A stretch of 11,607 bases of DNA, taken from contig JAFYIC010000099.1 of NCBI GenBank assembly GCA_017538845.1, forward strand, positions 1 to 11,607, read 5' to 3'. This DNA is from Bacillota bacterium (GTDB taxonomy: Bacteria > Bacillota > Clostridia > Peptostreptococcales > Anaerovoracaceae). The notes under the pieces are model-generated. The model worked only from the letters and a program-made list of their open reading frames with translations. It was not told where the DNA came from and made no database searches. Positions 6,754 to 11,607 of this stretch are shown here, in pieces (position 1 is the stretch's first letter; the number at the start of each line of letters is the position of its first letter). The position numbers were made by a program, and so were the translations under genes.

Positions 6754-8049
6754 TCAGTCATCATAGTATTCAAACTCAAAATCTTTTATCCTGACGGTGT
6801 CACCTTCTTCAAGTCCCAGTTCTTTCAGTCTTTCGATAGCCATGTTCTTCTCAAGATATTTGTACAGGTATCTCAGCGATCCCAGGTCGTTGAAATTCGT
6901 GGAATCAAATATCTTATGCAGCTGTTTGCCGCTCAGAACATAAACTCCGGTATCTTCTTCCTTATATGCTTCTATCTTCCTGTAGTCCGGATCGTTATCT
7001 TCTTTATCAAAATCGAAGGTCTCTACAGGCTCTTCTTCCACCGGCTCCTCTTCCAGTCTCTGCAGCATGCGCGCTGCCGCATTGAGTACTTCTTTCACGC
7101 CTTTTCCCGTTGCAGCGGACATGGGATATATTTCATATCCCTTCTCTTCCGCGTGGGCCTTCAGTCTTTCGTAGTTATCGTTTCCGTCCTCCAGAATATC
7201 CATCTTGTTTGCTGCAACGATCTGGGGTTTCTTCAGCAGCGCTTCCGAATACTGCTTCAGTTCCTCGTTGATCTTGTCCATATCTTCGACAGGATCTCTT
7301 CCTTCGCTGCCGGAAACGTCTATGACGTGTATCAGCACTTTCGTGCGCTCTATATGCTTGAGGAAATAGAAACCGAGTCCTGCACCTTCATGAGCTCCTT
7401 CTATTATACCCGCAATGTCCGCCATTACAAAACTTGTGCTGCCCAGATCGGCCACTCCCAGATTCGGATCTATCGTTGTGAAGTGATAATTGGCTATTTT
7501 AGGTCTTGCGCTGGTGGCAACTGAAAGTATCGTGGACTTGCCCACGTTGGGAAATCCCACCAGGCCTACGTCCGCGATGGATTTCAGCTCGAGGATAACG
7601 GTACGCTCTTTCGCCTCTCCGCCTGCCTCCGCAAAGTTTGGAGCCTGGCGCACAGAGCTCTTGTAGTGGACGTTCCCTTTGCCTCCCTTGCCGCCTTTAG
7701 CGGCAATAAAAGAATCCCCGTCCTGTACAAGGTCGTACATGACCAGGCCGGTCTCCTCGTCCGTTACCACAGTACCCACGGGCACCTTGATCACAAGGTC
7801 TGCGCCCTTTTTGCCGTACTGCTTTTTCTTCATACCGTCAGCTCCGGATTCAGCTTCATACTTTCTCTTGTATCTGAAGTCCATAAGCGTCCTCAGATTC
7901 CTGTCTGCCATGAAGACTATATCTCCGCCCTTTCCGCCGTCTCCGCCGTCAGGACCGCCTTCGGGAACAAAGGGCTCACGTCTGAATGAAACTGCCCCGT
8001 TTCCGCCTTTCCCGGATCTGATGGTTATTTTCGCTCTGTCTACAAACAT
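6754..8049 (-). CDS. obg: Obg family GTPase
   Basis: Ribosome-associated GTPase (Obg/CgtA/ObgE) involved in 50S assembly and stress control. All three domains are present in 431 residues. The glycine-rich Obg fold spans about 1-158 (GKGGNG, GGPDGGDGGKGGD, KGGKGGKGN). The G domain has G1 GFPNVGKS (165-172), G2 around TTIDP (191-195), G3 DIAG (211-214), G4 NKMD (281-284) and G5 SAA (311-313). An acidic linker rich in EEP repeats (about 333-350) leads to the Bacillota/Actinobacteria-type OCT domain (about 360-428). The length is normal for the Bacillota form. AAAGGA lies about 9 bases before the ATG. It follows rpmA by 62 bp, but an intrinsic terminator lies in that gap, so expression probably depends on readthrough. 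Confidence 0.97.
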   Translation of the reverse strand: MFVDRAKITIRSGKGGNGAVSFRREPFVPEGGPDGGDGGKGGDIVFMADRNLRTLMDFRYKRKYEAESGADGMKKKQYGKKGADLVIKVPVGTVVTDEETGLVMYDLVQDGDSFIAAKGGKGGKGNVHYKSSVRQAPNFAEAGGEAKERTVILELKSIADVGLVGFPNVGKSTILSVATSARPKIANYHFTTIDPNLGVADLGSTSFVMADIAGIIEGAHEGAGLGFYFLKHIERTKVLIHVIDVSGSEGRDPVEDMDKINEELKQYSEALLKKPQIVAANKMDILEDGNDNYERLKAHAEEKGYEIYPMSAATGKGVKEVLNAAARMLQRLEEEPVEEEPVETFDFDKEDNDPDYRKIEAYKEEDTGVYVLSGKQLHKIFDSTNFNDLGSLRYLYKYLEKNMAIERLKELGLEEGDTVRIKDFEFEYYDD

Positions 8050-8075
8050 GCTTCGTGTCCTTTATCTCCATCACT

Positions 8076-8099
8076 AAAAAAGCCCCTGCAAGCAGGGGC
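8076..8099 (-). terminator. Intrinsic terminator between rpmA and obg
   Basis: Minus-strand GCCCCTGC (8099-8092), two-base loop, GCAGGGGC (8089-8082), then six T (8081-8076). It is followed only 26 bp later by the obg start codon, leaving no room for a separate promoter after it. It therefore looks like an in-operon attenuating terminator that lowers obg transcription relative to rplU-rpmA. Confidence 0.85.
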
Positions 8100-8111
8100 C
8101 TCATGTATCTT

Positions 8112-8372
8112 TTACGCTTCTTTCGGATAAACGCTTACCTGTTTTCTCTTCTTGTCGAATCTTTCGAACTTAACGGCTCCGTCTATCATAGCAAAGAGAG
8201 TGTCATCTCCTCCCTTTCCAACGTTGTTGCCCGGGTGGATCTTAGTTCCTCTCTGTCTTACGATGATGCTGCCAGCTGATACATACTGACCATCTGCACT
8301 TTTGACGCCCAATCTCTTGGACTCACTGTCTCTTCCGTTCTTGGAACTTCCTACTCCTTTTTTACTTGACAT
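8112..8372 (-). CDS. rpmA: 50S ribosomal protein L27, short N-terminal form
   Basis: An 86-residue L27, a 50S protein whose flexible N-terminus reaches towards the peptidyl transferase centre. Conserved blocks [35 protein letters not shown] and GGDDTLFA are all present. It begins MSSKKGVG. Most Bacillota L27 proteins instead begin with a leader of about 9 residues ending in QFF, removed by the Prp protease to expose ASKKG. That leader is absent here: AGGAGGT lies 7 bases before this ATG, so the start is firm, and the upstream 21 bp to rplU leave no room for the leader. The prp (ysxB) gene normally between rplU and rpmA is also missing. After Met removal the N-terminus would match the processed form. 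Confidence 0.97.
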   Translation of the reverse strand: MSSKKGVGSSKNGRDSESKRLGVKSADGQYVSAGSIIVRQRGTKIHPGNNVGKGGDDTLFAMIDGAVKFERFDKKRKQVSVYPKEA

Positions 8373-8393
8373 AGGACTTACCTCCTTTTCGCT

Positions 8394-8942
8394 CTATTTC
8401 AACGCGTTCTCTATAGTTTCTATCATTACCGCATTAGTTGCCTTCTCGTCGATGTCGATCCCGTTTTCCTTAGCGAACTCGATCAGTTCTGCTTTCCTCA
8501 TGGACTTGAGGGACGGAGTCTTCTTCTGAGCCGGTTCTTCAGCGGGAGCCTCTGCCTCTGCAGGAGCTTCTTCTGCTTCCGGTGCTGCTGCAGGCGCTGC
8601 CTTAGCCTCTTTCTTTTCACCGTCGTTTCCGTCAGGTGAGATACCCTCGATCTCTACGAGTGTATACGGCTGTCTGTGGCCCTGCTTTTTCCTGTAGTCT
8701 TTCTTTGCCTTGTACTTATAGATGATGACCTTGTCGCCTTTGCCTGTCTCAACGACCTTGGCATATACTCTGGCTGCATCTACGTAAGGTGTTCCTACAG
8801 CTATGTCTGCGCCTTCGCCGACAACTAATACTTTGTCAAATTCAACCATTGCGCCGTCGTCAGCGTTGAGTTTCTCAACTTTCAGCTGATCGCCGACCTT
8901 TACGCGGTACTGTTTTCCGCCTGTTTCGATTACTGCATACAT
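8394..8942 (-). CDS. rplU: 50S ribosomal protein L21 with C-terminal extension
   Basis: Residues 1-101 are a standard L21 (MYAVIETGGKQYRVKVGD..., KAKKDYRKKQGHRQPYT), which binds 23S rRNA in the large subunit. The family is normally about 103 residues, but this protein has 182. Residues 102-142 form a low-complexity Ala/Glu/Pro linker. Residues 143-182 (SLKSMRKAELIEFAKENGID and on to the end) look like two short helices with a turn. The pattern (L..M.KAEL.EFAKENGI ... IE.I) recalls SAP, HeH or Rho N-terminal nucleic-acid-binding domains. No frameshift is involved: the extension is in frame and ends 21 bp before rpmA. AGGAGGT is 9 bases before the ATG. It is the first gene of the operon with rpmA and then obg, and is probably autoregulated through the leader upstream. 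Confidence 0.97.
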   Translation of the reverse strand: MYAVIETGGKQYRVKVGDQLKVEKLNADDGAMVEFDKVLVVGEGADIAVGTPYVDAARVYAKVVETGKGDKVIIYKYKAKKDYRKKQGHRQPYTLVEIEGISPDGNDGEKKEAKAAPAAAPEAEEAPAEAEAPAEEPAQKKTPSLKSMRKAELIEFAKENGIDIDEKATNAVMIETIENALK

Positions 8943-8963
8943 TATTGTTTTTACCTCCTCTTT

Positions 8964-9023
8964 CCAGCCTCGCCGTTATGGGCAGCATACGCTTTCAAAG
9001 AGCCCATTCCGAGCGGCTTCCAG
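8964..9023 (-). ncRNA. Probable L21 leader (autoregulatory 5' UTR of rplU)
   Basis: The rplU mRNA leader can fold as a closed structure. ATGGGC (9007-9002) pairs perfectly with GCCCAT (8983-8978). An outer helix forms from AGC/GCT and CTCG/CGAG near 9018-9010 and 8972-8966. Inside are small hairpins CTTT-G-AAAG and AGC-GTAT-GCT. The GGCGAGGCT segment before the ribosome binding site and the position resemble the Rfam ribosomal protein L21 leader of Bacillota, where L21 is thought to repress its own operon. Recognised by eye only. Confidence 0.65.
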
Positions 9024-9029
9024 TTAAAC

Positions 9030-9058
9030 ATGATATCATCGGCGTTCTGTCATGTCAA
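9030..9058 (-). promoter_or_regulatory. Promoter of the rplU-rpmA-obg operon
   Basis: Minus strand TTGACA (9058-9053, perfect), a 17-bp spacer, then TATCAT (9035-9030) with extended TGA in front. Transcription would start near 9023, exactly where the foldable leader begins. Confidence 0.85.
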
Positions 9059-9067
9059 ACGTTTTTT

Positions 9068-9098
9068 TAAAGAGCGGCCGCTGTTTTTCAGCGGCCGC
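9068..9098 (-). terminator. recA terminator
   Basis: Minus strand GCGGCCGCTG (9098-9089), five-base loop, CAGCGGCCGC (9083-9074), then TCTTT. The 10-bp GC-rich stem is strong but the T-run is short and turns into an A-run. It lies 48 bp after the recA stop and just upstream of the rplU promoter. Confidence 0.7.
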
Positions 9099-9146
9099 AC
9101 AATGTCTCTTTTATGGCGTTGTATTCGTCATCCCGAAAGGTAATTA

Positions 9147-10211
9147 TCAGATGTCTTCTCCGGCAGGAGGTTCCTCTATGATCTCCCCGTCTTCATTGAC
9201 CAGATAATCGTCATGCCTGGTCACCGAATCCAGCAGCATCTGCTCCAGACTTCCTGTAATCTCCGGGTTGTCTGCTAGGAAATCCTTGACGTTTTCTCTT
9301 CCCTGTCCGATGCGCTCACCCTGATAACTGTACCAGGAGCCTGCCTTCTCCACAAGTTTGGCCTCTACAGCACAGTCCAGGATATCTCCTTCCCTTGAAA
9401 TGCCTTTGCCGTACATGATGTCGAACTCTGCGGACTTGAACGGAGGCGCCACCTTGTTCTTTACGATCTTTACTCTTGTCCTGTTGCCCAGGAAAGTGTC
9501 TCCTGACTTGATGCTTTCGATCCTGCGCACATCCAGTCTCATGCTCGAATAGAACTTAAGAGCTCTTCCGCCGGTGGTTACTTCCGGATTTCCGAACATT
9601 ATGCCGACTTTTTCACGCAGCTGGTTTATGAATACCACCGCTGTGTTGGATTTATGAGTGATACCGGCAAGCTTTCTCAGCGCCTGCGACATGAGCCTTG
9701 CCTGAAGCCCTACATGTGAGTCTCCCATTTCCCCGGCTATCTCAGCCTTCGGCACGAGAGCTGCCACTGAATCGACAACTACTATATCGATAGCTCCGCT
9801 GCGGACCAGCATCTCACAGATCTCAAGGGCCTGCTCGCCTGTATCGGGCTGGGAAACGAGAAGTTCATCAACATCTACTCCCAGTTTTGCCGCGTATTCC
9901 GGATCAAGGGCATGCTCCGCGTCGATGAACGCCGCCTTGCCGCCGTTTTTCTGAGCTTCGGCTATCATGTGCAGAGTAAGTGTGGTCTTACCGGAAGATT
10001 CAGGTCCGTAAACTTCTATGATCCTTCCTTTCGGTATCCCTCCGATCCCGGTAGCAATATCCAGGCTGATTGATCCTGTGGATATGGCCTCTATGTTGAG
10101 TTTGGCTGATTCGTCGCCCATCTTCATTATGGCGCCTTTGCCGAACTGTTTCTGTATCTGGGCCAGTGCCGCTTCCAGAGCTTTTTCTTTATCTTCGTTT
10201 CTGATTTCCAT
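9147..10211 (-). CDS. recA: Recombinase RecA
   Basis: A 354-residue RecA, the ATP-dependent strand-exchange protein and LexA co-protease activator. Walker A is GPESSGKTT (69-77). Walker B is [12 protein letters not shown] (around 141-152). The L1/L2 DNA-binding loop region includes [20 protein letters not shown], followed by [16 protein letters not shown]. The acidic C-terminal tail ends EEPPAGEDI. The length is normal and no intein is present. GGAGGGG lies just before the ATG. It is monocistronic with its own SOS-controlled promoter and terminator. In many Bacillota recA lies directly behind cinA on the same strand. Here an oppositely oriented membrane protein gene separates the two. Confidence 0.98.
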   Translation of the reverse strand: MEIRNEDKEKALEAALAQIQKQFGKGAIMKMGDESAKLNIEAISTGSISLDIATGIGGIPKGRIIEVYGPESSGKTTLTLHMIAEAQKNGGKAAFIDAEHALDPEYAAKLGVDVDELLVSQPDTGEQALEICEMLVRSGAIDIVVVDSVAALVPKAEIAGEMGDSHVGLQARLMSQALRKLAGITHKSNTAVVFINQLREKVGIMFGNPEVTTGGRALKFYSSMRLDVRRIESIKSGDTFLGNRTRVKIVKNKVAPPFKSAEFDIMYGKGISREGDILDCAVEAKLVEKAGSWYSYQGERIGQGRENVKDFLADNPEITGSLEQMLLDSVTRHDDYLVNEDGEIIEEPPAGEDI

Positions 10212-10232
10212 TTTTCCCCTCCGTATGTGAAT

Positions 10233-10246
10233 AGAACATTTGTTCT
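10233..10246. promoter_or_regulatory. LexA binding site (SOS box) of recA
   Basis: AGAACATTTGTTCT (AGAACAAATGTTCT on the gene strand) is an almost perfect palindrome. It matches the Gram-positive LexA consensus GAAC-N4-GTTC. It lies directly downstream of the recA -10 box, over the expected transcription start, where a bound repressor would block initiation. Confidence 0.9.
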
Positions 10247-10252
10247 TTTTAC

Positions 10253-10281
10253 ATGATATATCATTTTCTCTGCCAGGTCAA
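10253..10281 (-). promoter_or_regulatory. recA promoter
   Basis: Minus strand TTGACC (10281-10276), a 17-bp spacer and TATCAT (10258-10253). TGATATATC overlapping it could serve as an alternative extended -10 with a 15-bp spacer. Confidence 0.75.
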
Positions 10282-10335
10282 GAGAAAAATCACGGATTTC
10301 AGGCTTTTATAAATTGTAAATAAATGGTAATTAAA

Positions 10336-10387
10336 TGATATACTTTTCAGCCGGAAGTGTCAATATACCGGGCAGATGTGATATAAT
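10336..10387 (+). promoter_or_regulatory. Promoter region of the unknown membrane protein gene
   Basis: Two extended -10 elements are visible: TGATATACT (10336-10344) and TGATATAAT (10379-10387, perfect). Neither has a strong -35; TTGTAA at 10314-10319 is 19 bp before the first. Only the upstream one would include the whole inverted repeat of the leader. Confidence 0.5.
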
Positions 10388-10388
10388 G

Positions 10389-10454
10389 TCTGTGGCATAT
10401 TAATAACCGGCAAAGAGACGTATGGATCATGTCGCCGGAGCCGGTGACCACAGA
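10389..10454 (+). other. Foldable leader of the unknown membrane protein gene
   Basis: Nested inverted repeats: TCTGTGG (10389-10395) with CCACAGA (10448-10454), and inside it ACCGGC (10406-10411) with GCCGGT (10440-10445). The structure ends just before the AACGGAG binding site. I could not match it to a riboswitch class I know. Confidence 0.4.
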
Positions 10455-10469
10455 AACGGAGTCTGACTG

Positions 10470-11261
10470 ATGAAGAAAACCAAGGCTGCCCTGCTCTTTG
10501 TTATATTATCCGCAGCGGCTTACTACCTGATAGCATTCATCGCCTTTGAAAGAGGCGGAGCGCATATTTATAATCTCGTAGCCATACCCATCGTATGTCT
10601 CGGCATAGCTCTGGTTTTCAGTGTGCTCAACGGATTTCATCTGCTCTATCCGATCCTGACAGGGCTGTTAACCGTTCCTCTGCCCCTGCTGTTCTTCAAT
10701 CTATCGATAACGAAGTCCGCTTTGTTCGGTGGTGCCATGGCGGTCATTGCTCTTGTTGGCATGATAATCGGTACTATAATCTATACTGTTGTCAATAAGT
10801 CCTGCGGCGTGACCTCCAGAGACAGACGGAAAGCCTATGCCGATAAACCTGTCGGCAAATCCAGGTCCCAGGCGTTCAGGTCGGAAAAGCCCATCGACTT
10901 TACCGAGATGCAGCATTCCGATGATCCCGAAAAGGACTATCTTGAAGACGAAGAAACCATCCTTGAAAAAGCGAAAGAAAAAAACGAGCCTGCTGAAAGG
11001 CCCGAATATGTTGAATATACCAATGAAGAACTTATCCGCCGCATGCGCGGAGGAAGTATGAATTCGCCTGTATCGCCTTCTCTTTCAAAGACGCGCGACA
11101 GAAAATTCGATACCCAGAGGCTTCCTGCGGATTTTCAGACCTGGTTCAATCTGCCGGTCCGCAAAGATATAAAAGACTGGGCTACTTATGACGGCCCTTC
11201 CATAACCGAAAAGGCCGCTTCAAAAAACGATCACGATACGCCTGACGATCCTAATCTGTGA
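10470..11261 (+). CDS. Unrecognised membrane protein with four TM helices and an acidic cytoplasmic tail
   Basis: I do not recognise this 263-residue protein. It starts with basic MKKTK and has four hydrophobic segments at about 7-26, 34-53, 58-78 and 86-108. A basic patch ([11 protein letters not shown], 116-126) follows, so the positive-inside rule places both ends in the cytoplasm. The tail (109-263) is hydrophilic and probably mostly disordered. It is strongly acidic at about 144-178, then has [12 protein letters not shown] (185-196) and a possible short folded patch [19 protein letters not shown] (219-237). GGAG lies 8 bases before the ATG. The gene is divergent from recA, and its last 11 bp overlap the end of cinA tail to tail. 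It may be a membrane anchor or adaptor, but nothing in the sequence gives a biochemical role. Confidence 0.8.
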   Translation: MKKTKAALLFVILSAAAYYLIAFIAFERGGAHIYNLVAIPIVCLGIALVFSVLNGFHLLYPILTGLLTVPLPLLFFNLSITKSALFGGAMAVIALVGMIIGTIIYTVVNKSCGVTSRDRRKAYADKPVGKSRSQAFRSEKPIDFTEMQHSDDPEKDYLEDEETILEKAKEKNEPAERPEYVEYTNEELIRRMRGGSMNSPVSPSLSKTRDRKFDTQRLPADFQTWFNLPVRKDIKDWATYDGPSITEKAASKNDHDTPDDPNL

Positions 11262-11607
11262 TCTCATCTATCAGGCGGTTCACCACATCGAACATATTTA
11301 ACATTGAATAATTCCTGTTCCATTGTCTGCTGATGTTCCTCATTTGGATCTTTCTGCAGACTTCTTTGTCATCGCACACAGCTCCTATATATACAAGACC
11401 GACCGGTTTTTCCGGTGTGCCTCCGTCAGGCCCTGCTATGCCTGTCACGGACACGCATATCCTGCTGCCGCTGACTTTTTTCAGACCTCTTGCCATTTCA
11501 CGGGCAGTTTCTTCACTGACGGCGCCGTGGGCTTTCAACGTCTCTTCTTTTACACCCAGGATCTCTGTCTTCGCCTCATTGCTGTACGTAACGTAGCTTC
11601 TCCCGAA
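11251..11607 (-). CDS. cinA: CinA C-terminal domain (NMN amidohydrolase), partial
   Basis: The last 118 codons of a minus-strand gene that enters from the right edge. The frame is open to the edge and reads [19 protein letters not shown], then [32 protein letters not shown] follows, the signature of the CinA_C/PncC domain (PF02464) that hydrolyses nicotinamide mononucleotide to nicotinate mononucleotide. The C-terminus [20 protein letters not shown] corresponds to the usual arginine-rich final helices. Whether the N-terminal MoCF-like domain of full CinA is present cannot be seen, so this could instead be stand-alone PncC. The linkage to recA favours cinA. Its TAG lies inside the last codons of the convergent membrane protein gene, and I see no terminator between them. 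Confidence 0.9.
   Translation of the reverse strand, partial: FGRSYVTYSNEAKTEILGVKEETLKAHGAVSEETAREMARGLKKVSGSRICVSVTGIAGPDGGTPEKPVGLVYIGAVCDDKEVCRKIQMRNISRQWNRNYSMLNMFDVVNRLIDEITD

Noticed and set aside
6667..7524. 285-codon plus-strand open frame antisense to obg and crossing into the GltD-like start
   Set aside because: Obg is unmistakable on the other strand. The plus-strand product is a Phe/Ile/Leu-rich reverse translation with no motif and no binding site.
9074..9098. Paired GCGGCCGC octamers as a repeat or mobile-element end
   Set aside because: They are simply the two arms of the recA terminator stem. No transposase, target duplication or further copies are present.
10389..10469. 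c-di-GMP-I (GEMM) riboswitch, suggested by a GGCAAAG segment in the leader
   Set aside because: The other conserved GEMM blocks and the tetraloop-receptor arrangement are missing.
1..11607. CRISPR array, tRNA/rRNA genes, insertion sequences, attachment sites
   Set aside because: No regularly spaced repeats, cloverleaf-like sequences, transposase or integrase frames were seen in any gap; the gaps are short and explained by promoters, leaders and terminators.

Overview
The window (about half G+C) looks like chromosomal DNA from an anaerobic Gram-positive bacterium, most likely class Clostridia (Bacillota). This is inferred from the rplU-rpmA-obg cluster with an L21-leader-like 5' UTR, a Gram-positive-type LexA (SOS) box in front of recA, AGGAGG-type ribosome binding sites, and a TIGR03960-family radical SAM gene. 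A placement near the Mogibacterium/Anaerovoracaceae group is only a guess. I see no rRNA, tRNA, CRISPR array, insertion sequence or phage gene.

Layout from left to right. (1) 1-1317, minus strand: the N-terminal part of a TIGR03960-type radical SAM protein (cut by the left edge), preceded by an HD-domain phosphohydrolase in the same operon. (2) 1318-5428: two plus-strand cation/anion transporters of different families (a CitMHS_2/ArsB-NhaD-like carrier and an NhaC-family antiporter). Between them lies a minus-strand crotonase-fold gene. Bidirectional terminators close the transporter genes. (3) 5447-9058, minus strand: rplU-rpmA-obg followed by a free-standing GltD-like FeS/FAD/NAD(P)H oxidoreductase. 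The cluster starts from a TTGACA-17-TATCAT promoter and a probable L21 leader. (4) 9074-10281, minus strand: recA with promoter, SOS box and terminator. (5) 10300-11607: an unrecognised four-helix membrane protein on the plus strand, whose stop codon overlaps that of an incoming cinA C-terminal domain (minus strand, cut by the right edge).

Most genes are housekeeping (ribosome assembly, recombination, NMN recycling, ion homeostasis). The more unusual points are these. L27 lacks the N-terminal leader that Prp cleaves in most Bacillota, and no prp gene sits between rplU and rpmA. L21 carries an 80-residue C-terminal extension ending in a SAP/HeH/Rho-N-like helical segment. A strong intrinsic terminator lies between rpmA and obg. 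The crotonase homologue lacks both classical catalytic glutamates. The GltD-like gene stands alone behind a 24-bp palindrome. An unknown membrane protein with a foldable leader is divergent from recA. I found no clearly new multi-gene system.
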